DNA of 64,000 nucleotides. Origin: SKPS01 sp964469215 (GTDB lineage Bacteria; Bacteroidota; Bacteroidia; Bacteroidales; SKPS01). The position numbers were made by a program, and so were the translations under genes. Location of the stretch: contig CAYXYB010000012.1 in assembly GCA_964469215.1 (NCBI GenBank), positions 1 to 64,000 of the forward strand, written 5' to 3'. This document shows, piece by piece, positions 8,187-16,795 of this stretch. The notes beneath the pieces were generated by a model. That model worked only from the letters and a program-made list of their open reading frames with translations, was not told the origin of the DNA and did no database searches. Positions within the stretch are counted from its first letter, which is position 1. Each line of letters opens with the position of its first letter.

Positions 8187-8207
8187 TTAGTACATGACAA
8201 AAAATTC
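8187..8207. mobile_element. solo terminal repeat matching the IS4-family element at 30556
   Basis: ttagtacatgacaaaaa at 8187-8203 is identical over 17 nt to the left end of the IS at 30556-31791, and the match extends through attc with one extra A. There is no transposase or second end nearby. It sits about 70 nt upstream of the start of the T9SS protein gene. It is probably a remnant of an earlier insertion. Confidence 0.5.
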
Positions 8208-8308
8208 CAAAAAACAATCAATTACAGTGAATAGATCTTTTTCATGAATACCAACTATATGAGGGGTATTAAATAGAATTTTGGAGTTGATCCGGGATCA
8301 ATTTGTTA

Positions 8309-9118
8309 TCAGACTGATCTTTCCACCAGCTCCCTGAAATTCGGGTGCCATGGACCTGCAATAAGGTCACCCTGCGAAAAGCTCTCTGAAGGGTGCAGCC
8401 CTACTTTGATGATGTTTTTTCCGGAGGCTCTGAAGACCTTCACCATACGTGATGTCTTCTCCAGAGCCTCGTTCAGAGTCAGAGGTTTATACAGTCCTTT
8501 TTCATACAGGTTGGCAAGTTCTGTGTCTTTTAGAACGAGAACAGGGTAGATCCTGATATCAGAGGCACCCAGTCTGACCGACTCATTCGTATTGAAGATC
8601 TCATCTCCCGGCTCTTCACCTGGCAGGCCAACCATAAGCTGATGCCCCAGGCGGAAACCGTACTGCAGTATCAATTCAGAAGCTTTTTCAGTATCAGATG
8701 CTGTATGACCTCGTCCGGAGGCAATCAAAACCCTGTCGCGGAACGACTGCACTCCAAGTTCAATGGTTATCACATTGTAACGTTTCAGCAGGTCGAGCAC
8801 AGCTTCATCAATATAATCGGGTCTTGTAGAAATTCTCACAGCATCAATTTCGCCTCTTTTTATCCACGGTTGTACAATTGAGAGCACCCTTGTCAATTCG
8901 TGGATAGGCAGCCCTGTGAAACTACCTCCGAAGAAGCCAATTTCAACATGCTTTACAGTCGGCTTCTTTGTGCTGAGATATGTCTGTATAGTCTCACCCA
9001 TTTCCTCTTCTGTGGGAGGAGCTACCTTACTGGTAATAACATGCTGATTGCAGAATACACAACGGTGGGGGCATGCTGCTTCGGGCATGAACAGTGGTAT
9101 GGTCATGCGGGTTTTCAC
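8309..9118 (-). CDS. radical SAM protein (Elp3/CPO-III-like family)
   Basis: 269 residues. The [4Fe-4S]/SAM motif CxxxCxxC is present (C16-PHR-C20-VF-C23). The SAM-binding glycines follow (EIGFFGGSFTGLP), then VRISTRPDYI, VITIELGVQSFRDRVL and GFRLGHQLMVGLPGEEPGDE, an order typical of Elp3-like and coproporphyrinogen-oxidase-like radical SAM enzymes. The C-terminus (AGPWHPNFRELVE) recalls a group of uncharacterised proteins best known from clostridia. Substrate unknown. The start overlaps the end of the symporter gene by 4 nt (ATGA), so the two are one transcription unit although no biochemical link is obvious. Confidence 0.8.
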   Translation of the reverse strand: MKTRMTIPLFMPEAACPHRCVFCNQHVITSKVAPPTEEEMGETIQTYLSTKKPTVKHVEIGFFGGSFTGLPIHELTRVLSIVQPWIKRGEIDAVRISTRPDYIDEAVLDLLKRYNVITIELGVQSFRDRVLIASGRGHTASDTEKASELILQYGFRLGHQLMVGLPGEEPGDEIFNTNESVRLGASDIRIYPVLVLKDTELANLYEKGLYKPLTLNEALEKTSRMVKVFRASGKNIIKVGLHPSESFSQGDLIAGPWHPNFRELVERSV

Positions 9119-10536
9119 CGGCTGACCTTAAGTTTCTCACCTTCGGAGGAGGCCACTATCACTGCACCGCAACTGTCACTCCATACGTTTATCACTGTCC
9201 TGAACATGTCAAGGATCCTGTCAACTGCCAGAATAAGCCCCACACCCTCCAGCGGTAAACCCACTGCGGTGAGGATTATCGTCATCATCACCAGTCCGGC
9301 CATCGGAACTGCCGCAGCGCCAATGGATGCCAAAAGGGAGGTTATCACCACAATCACCTGCTGGCCGAAGGTGAGGTCAATACCATAGGCATTTGCAATA
9401 AATATCACAGCTACACACTCATAAAGGGCAGTTCCGTCCATATTTATGGTGGCACCCATTGGTAGTGTGAAGCTCGTGATCTTGGTTGAGACTCCGGCAC
9501 GATGTTCAACGGCTTCCATAGTAAGGGGAAGGGTTGCCCCCGACGAGGAGGTAGAGAAAGCGGTAAGGAGTGCCACCCTCATGGCCCTGAGGTGTTTCAG
9601 TGGGTTCACTTTTGAAATGAACCTTATAGCAAGTGGCAGGGTTACAGCACCATGGAATATAAGGGCGCCGGTTACGGCAATCATATAAATCCCCATGTTC
9701 CCGGCAAGTGACATCAGGTCTGAATGGGGTGCAACCACACCGGCAACAAGTGCAAATACACCAAGTGGGGTGAATTTTATAACAAAGAGGGTGATCTTCA
9801 TCATAAGTTCAAAGAACCCGGTGAAAATGCTGATCATCCTGTCGCGGTAACTGACGGGCAGTTTGGTGATGAAAAAACCCATCAGGATCGAGAAGAAAAT
9901 TATTGAAAGCATATCACCCGATGCCATTGAGGAGAAGATATTCTCGGGGATGATATTCATCAGGGTATCTTTAAAGGTTGATGTCCCTGAGATGGCGGTT
10001 TCAGTTTGTGTGGCGACAAATCCCATACCCACTCCGGGTTTGAGTGCGGTTACAAGTAACAGGCCAGTAACAATAGCTACAAGGCTTGATAAAATATAAT
10101 ATCCGAATGTCTTCAGAGCTAGCCGTCCGAGTCCGCCGGCAGATCCTATTCCTGCCACTCCGCTTACAATGGAGCTCAGGATAAGGGGTATTATCAGCAT
10201 TTTCAATGCTCTCATGAAAAGGACCCCCATCCAGCTTACAGCATCAATGGCGTCATTGGTGCGGGCAGCCTCAAGGAATGATTTCTGCCGATCCTTGATT
10301 TCTTCCCGGGAAAAATGGGAATTCAGACGTCTGAGAAATTCTTTCTGTGATATGGTCTGGCCTGAAACATCACCAAAGATGAACTGTGCATCAATAGAAT
10401 AGCTGTACTCCTGCTCCTCAAGGCGTGAAAAGAATGCCTTATCGATAAGATAACGATCGGGAAACAGGATACCATAAACGATAGCCAGCACCAGTGCTAT
10501 CAGGATCTGCCAATGGAGAGGGATTTTTTTCAGCAT
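9115..10536 (-). CDS. dicarboxylate/amino acid:cation symporter (DAACS)
   Basis: 473 residues from the ATG at 10536 (MLKKIPLHWQILIALVLAIVYG, the usual first TM segment); a longer frame exists but its extra residues fall in a hairpin. Family signatures: FSTSSSGATLPLTM (serine-rich re-entrant loop), FTLPMGATINMDGTALYE (NMDGT motif) and AAAVPMAGLVMMTIILTAVGLP, followed by VDRILDMFRTVINVWSD with the substrate-binding Asp/Asn pattern of GltP/DctA. An insertion of about 60 residues after TM1 (FSRLEEQEYSYSIDAQFIFGD...) is larger than in DctA. It imports acidic amino acids or C4-dicarboxylates with Na+ or H+. Start of a two-gene operon with the radical SAM gene. Confidence 0.9.
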   Translation of the reverse strand: MLKKIPLHWQILIALVLAIVYGILFPDRYLIDKAFFSRLEEQEYSYSIDAQFIFGDVSGQTISQKEFLRRLNSHFSREEIKDRQKSFLEAARTNDAIDAVSWMGVLFMRALKMLIIPLILSSIVSGVAGIGSAGGLGRLALKTFGYYILSSLVAIVTGLLLVTALKPGVGMGFVATQTETAISGTSTFKDTLMNIIPENIFSSMASGDMLSIIFFSILMGFFITKLPVSYRDRMISIFTGFFELMMKITLFVIKFTPLGVFALVAGVVAPHSDLMSLAGNMGIYMIAVTGALIFHGAVTLPLAIRFISKVNPLKHLRAMRVALLTAFSTSSSGATLPLTMEAVEHRAGVSTKITSFTLPMGATINMDGTALYECVAVIFIANAYGIDLTFGQQVIVVITSLLASIGAAAVPMAGLVMMTIILTAVGLPLEGVGLILAVDRILDMFRTVINVWSDSCGAVIVASSEGEKLKVSR

Positions 10537-10546
10537 AAATAAAAAA

Positions 10547-10588
10547 ATTGCATGAAGAGGATCTGTTGATCCGTTTCTTTCATGCAAT
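10547..10588 (-). promoter_or_regulatory. nested hairpin in the 5' leader of the symporter gene
   Basis: attgcatgaa (10547-10556) and ttcatgcaat (10579-10588) are a perfect 10-bp inverted repeat. Inside it ggatc-tgtt-gatcc forms a second stem (10559-10572). It ends 10 nt upstream of the symporter start and immediately downstream of the lipoprotein terminator. It could be a leader structure or part of the terminator region. Confidence 0.35.
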
Positions 10589-10593
10589 ATTAA

Positions 10594-10625
10594 GAAAAAG
10601 ATCCCATGCCTGCACAGGATCTTTT
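10594..10625 (-). terminator. intrinsic terminator of the small lipoprotein gene
   Basis: aaaagatcc (10596-10604) and ggatctttt (10617-10625) are perfect 9-bp arms around a 12-nt loop. Read on the minus strand the hairpin is followed by TTTTTCTT, 16 nt after the lipoprotein stop codon. Confidence 0.7.
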
Positions 10626-10640
10626 CGGATAAATCATTGC

Positions 10641-11066
10641 CTATTTCTTTTCAAAAGTAAGGTGGTCGGTTCCTCCGTTGCCTCCGCTTATATCTTCCAG
10701 CCTGATCTTAACGGAGGTTTCCTCAAGGATAACCCAGTCTTCATTGAGTTCATCAAAAGGAGATGTGGAACCAAAATCGAGAATCAACTTTGGTTTGCTG
10801 TCATCAGTACCTTTAGCATACGAACCTGTAATGGCTGATGCGGATGGCCTGGTTGCTGTGATCACCCCATTGTTGAACACAAATGAATATCCGGTAAAAT
10901 GATATGTTTCATCTTTTCCGTCATCCTTGTATAAGGATATTATCCATTCACCTGTTTGTATGTTTTTAATTACATCAGATGATTTCGGAAGATCATCATT
11001 AGTGCATGATGTTGCAAATAAAAAGACCGTAAACAGAACAGGTACAATTAAAAGCTTCTTTTTCAT
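10641..11066 (-). CDS. small lipoprotein, possibly lipocalin-like
   Basis: 141 residues. Signal and lipobox: MKKKLLIVPVLFTVFLFATSC. The mature part starts NDDLPKSSDVIKNIQTGEWIISLYKDDGKDETYHFTGYSFVFNNGVITAT, which has the G-x-W start and strand-turn-strand pattern of Bacteroidota lipocalin-like lipoproteins, then ITGSYAKG and a C-terminal LEDISGGNGGTDHLTFEKK. Function unknown; such proteins are generally outer-membrane attached. It has its own terminator and is likely transcribed alone, although the symporter operon follows in the same direction. Confidence 0.75.
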   Translation of the reverse strand: MKKKLLIVPVLFTVFLFATSCTNDDLPKSSDVIKNIQTGEWIISLYKDDGKDETYHFTGYSFVFNNGVITATRPSASAITGSYAKGTDDSKPKLILDFGSTSPFDELNEDWVILEETSVKIRLEDISGGNGGTDHLTFEKK

Positions 11067-11248
11067 AGTATTTGCTGTTTTAGGGATTGACCGGTTGTTT
11101 TTAATAAATATTGATTATTGTCATTAACAATCAGAATCGGAAAAGGTTTTTTGCCTTTTATAAAGGGTTAAAAAACAGATTTGGTAGATGTGGCAATCCT
11201 TACAAAATAATCCTGATATAATGTCGTTTTCCCGGAAACCGATTTAAA

Positions 11249-12778
11249 ATGAATCAGAGAAACTTGTTCATTCAGGTGCTTTTCGGAGCTCTGGTGCTTA
11301 CTTTGTTATTTCACCGGCAACCTCCCGGAATTAACCTATGGATTGCCGGAGTTTTGTTTTTTGGATTGATATTTTTAGTTCATAAGAAACCGAAAAAGTC
11401 TATACTTCTTAAAACAGCAGTTGCCGGCTTTATCATCACGTCGTTAGCTGCAGTTCTGGTTCATTCAGCATTCTCGGGGTGGATGTATGCGATCAGTGTC
11501 ATCATTTTGGCAGGTGTTTTATCTGTACCTGATCTTCAAAGTTTACCCGGTGCTATTGGAACAGGAATATGCAATCTGTTCCTTGCTCCGGTGATGTTTT
11601 TGAAACGGATAAAGCACCTCCGGATAAGAGGCAGGGCAGTGGGTAACTACCTTTGGAAAGGCCGTATATATCTGATTCCGCTATTGGTTATTATTGTCTT
11701 CCTGGCTATTTACAGAAACTCAAGTCCGGTTTTTGACAAGGTGTTGGATAGATACCTCGGCTGGATTGGAGAATGGATAAACATGATTTTCAGTAACTTT
11801 AACTTTGATTTGGCAGGAACATTTTTCCTATGCCTGGTACTGTCATGCCTCTTACTGATCCGTAATGAACTGCATTTTATCGCAAATATTGACAAAACTT
11901 CAGAGATTTCTTTAACCCGCAAGAGGAAGAAGTTCTTCAGGAGCACATTGTGGATGGGCCTTTCAGATGAACACAGAGCCGCGATCTTTCTTTTAGCCAT
12001 GCTGAATGTATGTATACTGGTACTTAATATTACGGATATTCACTGGGTATGGTTTAACTTCGAGTGGGAGGGGCAATATCTGAAACAGTTTGTGCATGAA
12101 GGAACCTGGCTGCTGATAATTTCAATCATCATCTCGATGGCTATTGTTTTATGGTTTTTCAGAGGCAATCTGAACTTCTTTCCACGGAATCGTATATTGA
12201 AGATTCTCAGTTATGTATGGTTGTCTCAAAACCTTATTCTCACAATATCGGTAGCTATTCGTAACCTGTATTATATCAGTTATTTTTCCCTGGCATATAA
12301 AAGAATCGGGGTTCTTATATTCCTTATACTGGTCGTGAGCGGATTGTTCACGGTGTTCATAAAAGTGATCAGGAAGAGGTCAGGTTTTTATCTTTTTAAG
12401 GTCAATGCCCTGACATGGTTCATTGTTCTGGTAGTCTCATCATCTGTACCATGGGATATCGTGATAGCCAGGTATAATTTCAGTAAAGCAGGCGATTCGT
12501 TTCTGCACCTGAATTTTCTCAGCACACTTTCTGATAAGGCACTGCCTTACCTTGATGTATCGGCAGATAAGCTGGAGAAGATCAATAAAAAGCAACAGGA
12601 GATGTTTCCGTTCAGCAGGGATGGGCAGTATATGAGCCCTGAGGAATACCAGAGGATCATTGAAAAGCGAAAAGCTTCATTTATAGCAAGGTACCGGAGG
12701 GAGGGATTCTTATCGCGGAACCTGCCGGAGATGCTGGCATATAATAAACTTACGGGGAATACCGGTGAATCACCCTGA
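11249..12778 (+). CDS. DUF4173-like polytopic membrane protein
   Basis: 509 residues with about 12 hydrophobic segments. The C-terminal half carries the pattern I associate with DUF4153/DUF4173 proteins: FNFEWEGQYLKQFVHEGTW near 270-290, LSYVWLSQNLILTISVAIRNLYYIS, SLAYKRIGVLIFLILV and WDIVIARYNF, followed by a soluble tail with a KQQEMFPFSRDGQYM segment. No catalytic motif is evident and the function is not known. It stands alone between the divergent lipoprotein gene and the convergent trpS gene. Confidence 0.7.
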   Translation: MNQRNLFIQVLFGALVLTLLFHRQPPGINLWIAGVLFFGLIFLVHKKPKKSILLKTAVAGFIITSLAAVLVHSAFSGWMYAISVIILAGVLSVPDLQSLPGAIGTGICNLFLAPVMFLKRIKHLRIRGRAVGNYLWKGRIYLIPLLVIIVFLAIYRNSSPVFDKVLDRYLGWIGEWINMIFSNFNFDLAGTFFLCLVLSCLLLIRNELHFIANIDKTSEISLTRKRKKFFRSTLWMGLSDEHRAAIFLLAMLNVCILVLNITDIHWVWFNFEWEGQYLKQFVHEGTWLLIISIIISMAIVLWFFRGNLNFFPRNRILKILSYVWLSQNLILTISVAIRNLYYISYFSLAYKRIGVLIFLILVVSGLFTVFIKVIRKRSGFYLFKVNALTWFIVLVVSSSVPWDIVIARYNFSKAGDSFLHLNFLSTLSDKALPYLDVSADKLEKINKKQQEMFPFSRDGQYMSPEEYQRIIEKRKASFIARYRREGFLSRNLPEMLAYNKLTGNTGESP

Positions 12779-12823
12779 TGTTTTGGGGACAAACAAAAAT
12801 TCCGTTAACAATCTTCAGGTTTA

Positions 12824-13819
12824 TCAGAGCCCTCTGAAGCCGATTATATCACGCACTTCACGTATTGTCCGGCGGGCGCTGTCAAGAGCTTTCTCACGTC
12901 CGGTGACAGCCACTTTGCGAAGGTAATCCCCGTTGTCTCTTAAAGATTTTATCCTGTTGAGGAGGGGAGCGGTGAAGCTCACCATATCTTCGGCAAGCTG
13001 TTTTTTAAGGTCGCCATACCTGATTGAACAGTCGTTGTATGCCTGCTCGAAATAGTTGATGGTTTCGGGTTCAGACACCAGCTTCATAAGGTTGAAGAGG
13101 TTTTCAACAGCAACACTTTTTGGCTGGTTTGGCATCTTTGGGCCTTCATCGGTTACTGCCCGCATTATTTTCTTTCTGATGATATCGGGTTCATCGGCGA
13201 GGAAGATTGCAGCATTGGGATTGTCGGACTTACTCATCTTGCCACCACCGTCGAGGCCAGGGACTTTTACAAGCTGTTCTCCGAAGTTGAAGGCTTCCGG
13301 TTCCGGAAAATATTCAACTCCGTAAATTCTGTTAAACCGTCGTGCAAAGGTGCGGGTCATCTCCAGATGCTGTTCCTGGTCTTTTCCCACAGGCACTTTG
13401 GAGGCTTTATGTATAATGATGTCAGCAGCCATCAGCACGGGATATGTAAGCAACCCTGCGTTAACATTGTCGGGTTGTTGACGTATCTTATCCTTAAATG
13501 ATGTAACCCTTTCAAGCTCCCCCTTGTAGGCATTCATGTTCAGCAGAAGGTATAGCTCGGCAGTTTCAGGAACATCGCTTTGAATATAGAGAGTTGACAC
13601 TTCGGGATCCAAGCCGGCAGCAAGGTATTCTATCAGGGTATTCTTCACATTTCCGTGAAGGTTATCAGGTTTGGGGTGTGTGGTGAGCGAATGGTAATCT
13701 GCAATGAAGAAGTAGCAACGATTCTCATGCTGCATCCTGACGAAATTCTTCAATGCACCCAGAAAGTTTCCAAGGTGGAGGTTTCCGGTAGGACGTATTC
13801 CGCTGACTACTGTTTCCAT
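12824..13819 (-). CDS. trpS: tryptophanyl-tRNA synthetase
   Basis: 331 residues, normal for bacterial TrpRS. It charges tRNA-Trp. Class I motifs are clear: SGIRPTGNLHLGN (HIGH-type, H15-LGN) and GGKMSKSDNPNAAIFL (KMSKS). GKDQEQHLEMTR and the tryptophan-pocket segment YPVLMAADIIIHKA are also as in the family. It lies 33 nt downstream of fabH, at the end of the yceD-rpmF-plsX-fabH run, and may be co-transcribed with it. Confidence 0.97.
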   Translation of the reverse strand: METVVSGIRPTGNLHLGNFLGALKNFVRMQHENRCYFFIADYHSLTTHPKPDNLHGNVKNTLIEYLAAGLDPEVSTLYIQSDVPETAELYLLLNMNAYKGELERVTSFKDKIRQQPDNVNAGLLTYPVLMAADIIIHKASKVPVGKDQEQHLEMTRTFARRFNRIYGVEYFPEPEAFNFGEQLVKVPGLDGGGKMSKSDNPNAAIFLADEPDIIRKKIMRAVTDEGPKMPNQPKSVAVENLFNLMKLVSEPETINYFEQAYNDCSIRYGDLKKQLAEDMVSFTAPLLNRIKSLRDNGDYLRKVAVTGREKALDSARRTIREVRDIIGFRGL

Positions 13820-13852
13820 TTAATAGTGAATAGTGAAGAGCGAATAGTGTTT

Positions 13853-14875
13853 TTAGTATTTTTTGTTGTTGTCTGATGCTTTGGCGCCGTCGTAGGCCCA
13901 TTTAAGGTAAATTGAGCCCCAGGTGAATCCGGCTCCAAAGGTTGCAAGGATGATATTGTCTCCTTTTTTCAGTTGCGATTCATAATCATAAAGGCATAGT
14001 GGAAGCGTAGCTGCAGTGGTGTTGCCGTATTTCTGGATGTTGATCATCACCTTATCGGGGTTGAGGTTCATCCTGCGGGCGGTTGCTTCAATTATTCGCA
14101 TGTTGGCCTGGTGTGGCACAAGCCAGGCTATATCATCGGAAGTCATATTGTGTTTCTTCATTATATCCACAGCATAATCTGCCATGTTTGAAACAGCGGC
14201 TTTAAACACCGGCTGGCCTTCCTGATAAATGAAATGCTCACGTGCGTCAACGGTCTCGTGGCTGGCAGGTTTTACCGATCCACCCGCTTTCTGGTGAAGA
14301 TGGATGCGGCCGGATCCGTCAACCCGCATCATTGAGTCAATAACACCAAACTCTTCTGTAGTAGGTTCCAGCATAACAGCACCTGCTCCATCTCCGAAGA
14401 TAGGGCAGGTGGCACGATCCTGATAATCGACAATTGCCGACATTTTCTCCGCGCCAACCACAATGGCTTTCTTTACTTTGCCTGTTTCTATATACTGGCT
14501 AGCTGTTGCAAGAGCAAAAAGAAAACCTGAACAACCAGCATTCATATCGAATGAGAATGCTTTCCTGATACCAACCTTGTCGCATATTATATTCGCAGTT
14601 GCAGGGAACTGGTGGTCAGGTGTTACTGTTGCGCATATTACCATTTCAATATCATCTGCCGTGGTGCTGGTTTTAACAAGAAGTTCCCGTATTGCCTCTG
14701 CACCAAGTTCTGAAGGACCGTACTCCCCTTTAAGAATGCGTCGTTCACTGATGCCTATTCTGGTCATGATCCATTCATCGGAGGTGTCGACCATTCGACT
14801 AAGCTCATCATTGTTTAGAATATAATCAGGAAGATGTGCTCCGACACCGGTAATGGCTGCCCTTATTTTTGTCAT
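13853..14875 (-). CDS. fabH: beta-ketoacyl-ACP synthase III
   Basis: 340 residues. It condenses acetyl-CoA (or a branched acyl-CoA) with malonyl-ACP to start fatty acid synthesis. The catalytic triad is visible: Cys115 in FDMNAGCSGFLFAL, His255 in WLVPHQANMR and Asn285 in QKYGNTTAATLP. GDGAGAVMLE is the usual glycine-rich loop. An insertion around 195-215 (HQKAGGSVKPASHETVDARE) is typical of Bacteroidota FabH. It follows plsX by 31 nt in the conserved lipid-synthesis block. Confidence 0.97.
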   Translation of the reverse strand: MTKIRAAITGVGAHLPDYILNNDELSRMVDTSDEWIMTRIGISERRILKGEYGPSELGAEAIRELLVKTSTTADDIEMVICATVTPDHQFPATANIICDKVGIRKAFSFDMNAGCSGFLFALATASQYIETGKVKKAIVVGAEKMSAIVDYQDRATCPIFGDGAGAVMLEPTTEEFGVIDSMMRVDGSGRIHLHQKAGGSVKPASHETVDAREHFIYQEGQPVFKAAVSNMADYAVDIMKKHNMTSDDIAWLVPHQANMRIIEATARRMNLNPDKVMINIQKYGNTTAATLPLCLYDYESQLKKGDNIILATFGAGFTWGSIYLKWAYDGAKASDNNKKY

Positions 14876-14906
14876 ATCTGTTTGTAATATTTTTTAAATG
14901 TCAAAA

Positions 14907-15857
14907 TTAGTCAATAAAACGTTTCAGCGAAGTTGTCAGCTCATTGACAAGCTCTGAATCGAAAACTTTTCTGGTTTCCAGGAACATGGTTTTATAAGCA
15001 TTGGGGTTGGAAATACCGTGCGCGATCATGGCAATTCCATTAACACCGAGAATGGGTGTTCCTCCGTAATTCTCATAGTTGAATTTCTGAAAGAAAGGAT
15101 TGGTTACCTCATTATCTGTAATGAGACCATAGAATCCTTCAGCAAGTTTTAATACGATATTTCCTGTAAAGCCATCACACACAATAACATCTGCTTTTGA
15201 AGTAAAGATATCCCTTGCTTCAATGTTGCCTGAAAAATTGAAATCGGGATTTCCTTTCATAATCCTGTAAGTGGCCTGGGTTAAAAGATTGCCTTTCTCC
15301 TCCTCCTCCCCGATATTCAAAAGGGCTACCCTGGGATTTTCAACTCCCATTACCAGGTTTGCATATACTGATCCTATAATTGCATATTGATACAACACAT
15401 CAGGCTTTGCATCAGGGTTGCTTCCAACATCCAGGATCAGTGAGTAATCCTCGCCGTAACGCGGAATAAAAGATGGGATGCAGGGACGTATAATTCCAGG
15501 GATTGTATTGAGGATATATATGGCACCCACAAGCATGGCACCTGTATTGCCGGCACCGATAAAGGCGTCAGCATCACCGTTTTTTACCAGTTGATAACCT
15601 TTGGGTATGCTCGCCTGCCGCTTGTGCGATAATGCTGAAGTTGGCGACTCATTCATGCCAATGACTTCAGGTGCATTAATTACTGATATCCTTTTTTCCT
15701 CTGCACCTGTTTTCCTTAGCTCTTCAAAGATCAGTTCCTCTTTCCCAACAAGAATTATCTCATCACCGGGAGGGAGAAATTTCAATGCTTCCATGGCCCC
15801 CTGTACAGGAGCAAAAGGTGCCAGGTCACCACCCATCGCATCAACAGCGATCCTCAT
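14907..15857 (-). CDS. plsX: phosphate acyltransferase PlsX
   Basis: 316 residues. It makes acyl-phosphate from acyl-ACP for phospholipid synthesis. Family motifs: MRIAVDAMGGDLAPFAPVQGA at the N-terminus, SALSHKRQASIPKG, DAFIGAGNTGAMLVGA, LILDVGSNPDAKP, LLNIGEEEEKGN, VIVCDGFTGNIVLKLAEG and GTPILGVNGIAMIAHGISN. The gene sits between rpmF (20 nt upstream) and fabH, the common bacterial arrangement. Confidence 0.97.
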   Translation of the reverse strand: MRIAVDAMGGDLAPFAPVQGAMEALKFLPPGDEIILVGKEELIFEELRKTGAEEKRISVINAPEVIGMNESPTSALSHKRQASIPKGYQLVKNGDADAFIGAGNTGAMLVGAIYILNTIPGIIRPCIPSFIPRYGEDYSLILDVGSNPDAKPDVLYQYAIIGSVYANLVMGVENPRVALLNIGEEEEKGNLLTQATYRIMKGNPDFNFSGNIEARDIFTSKADVIVCDGFTGNIVLKLAEGFYGLITDNEVTNPFFQKFNYENYGGTPILGVNGIAMIAHGISNPNAYKTMFLETRKVFDSELVNELTTSLKRFID

Positions 15858-15877
15858 GGCTGAAAAAAGTTTGGTAA

Positions 15878-16063
15878 CTACTTAATTGCTTCCTGTTCCA
15901 ATACAGGTTTACCCTTGTAAAAGCCACAATTTGAACAAACCCTGTGGTAAAGCACCGGAGAACCGCAATTACTGCAGCTAACAACAGTTGGAGCCACAGC
16001 CTTATAATGCGTGCGCCTTTTATCTCTTCTTGTTTTCGAAATTTTTCTCTTCGGGTGAGCCAT
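15878..16063 (-). CDS. rpmF: 50S ribosomal protein L32
   Basis: 61 residues. The N-terminus MAHPKRKISKTRRDKRRTHY and two CxxC pairs (CSNC and, 14 residues on, CSNC) of the zinc-ribbon form of L32 are intact. It is part of the large ribosomal subunit. It lies between yceD and plsX, as in many bacteria. Confidence 0.98.
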   Translation of the reverse strand: MAHPKRKISKTRRDKRRTHYKAVAPTVVSCSNCGSPVLYHRVCSNCGFYKGKPVLEQEAIK

Positions 16064-16122
16064 GGTGATATTTATTAGAATAGGTTGATATTGTTTTTAT
16101 TATATGTTTTATACTGTTGAAT

Positions 16123-16644
16123 CTATTCATCCTGAGATCTCAGGCCGGATAACCCTTCCCAGTTACTGCCTGTTTGCCTCTCCCGGCTGTAACGTTCCAA
16201 CAACCTGATCATCTCAGGGTCGCAGGTGCTGCCATCAGAGCTCTTATCATGGGTAAGCCTCATCGGAAGCAGAAGATTAACATAATCGTATAGGTGTTGT
16301 GTGAGGTCAATCTCGAAATCCTCTTCCGGAATAAAGACTATGTCATCATCATCAGTTGCTTCTGAGTCAGGGCTGCCGGTGATTTGCACTATAAATTCTT
16401 CATTGCCTTCAACCCTCAGCATAAAAGGATCTGCACAACGATCGCATATTACCTCCACCTCTCCGCTTATTGCAAATGTGAACACCATCATCCGGGTTTG
16501 CTTGTCGAGAGTTACTGAAACTTCTACTCTTCCATCCCTGATTACCTCAGTTTCAAACATTATGAAAAAAGGCTTATCAAGCACAAAGCTGAACTCGTGC
16601 AACCCTTCCGCTAATCCGCTGAATTGTATAGTATAATCCTTCAC
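16123..16644 (-). CDS. YceD/DUF177 family protein
   Basis: 173 residues. DUF177 proteins precede rpmF in most bacteria and are linked to 23S rRNA or L32 biogenesis. Seen here: the FTFAISGEVEVICDRCADPFML core with the CxRC pair, then an acidic block (EATDDDDIVFIPEEDFEIDLTQHLYDYVNLLLPMRLTH), the signature of the family, and a C-terminal tail that lacks the second conserved CxxC in recognisable form. First gene of the minus-strand run; a promoter is visible upstream at 16681-16711. Confidence 0.9.
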   Translation of the reverse strand: MKDYTIQFSGLAEGLHEFSFVLDKPFFIMFETEVIRDGRVEVSVTLDKQTRMMVFTFAISGEVEVICDRCADPFMLRVEGNEEFIVQITGSPDSEATDDDDIVFIPEEDFEIDLTQHLYDYVNLLLPMRLTHDKSSDGSTCDPEMIRLLERYSRERQTGSNWEGLSGLRSQDE

Positions 16645-16680
16645 TTTGAGTTTTCCTCGTTACCCTTAAAAAAGAGCCTG

Positions 16681-16711
16681 CAAAGGTAAGGACTTTTTTA
16701 TATCGTGCAAT
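16681..16711 (-). promoter_or_regulatory. Bacteroidota promoter for the yceD-rpmF-plsX-fabH run
   Basis: On the minus strand TACCTTTG (complement of 16681-16688) fits the -7 box TAnnTTTG, and ATTG (16708-16711) stands 19 nt upstream as a near-match to the -33 TTTG. It lies 37 nt upstream of the yceD start. Confidence 0.6.
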
Positions 16712-16760
16712 TGTGTGGTTATGAAAATATTTAACAGGAGAATTGGTTTGGTTAAATCAT

Positions 16761-16768
16761 TACTTTTG
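16761..16768 (+). promoter_or_regulatory. candidate -7 box for the alpha-2-macroglobulin gene
   Basis: TACTTTTG fits TAnnTTTG, 28 nt before the ATG at 16796. No well-spaced TTTG -33 element is clear. Confidence 0.45.
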
Positions 16769-16795
16769 AGTCATCAATAAATAATAATCTACGTT

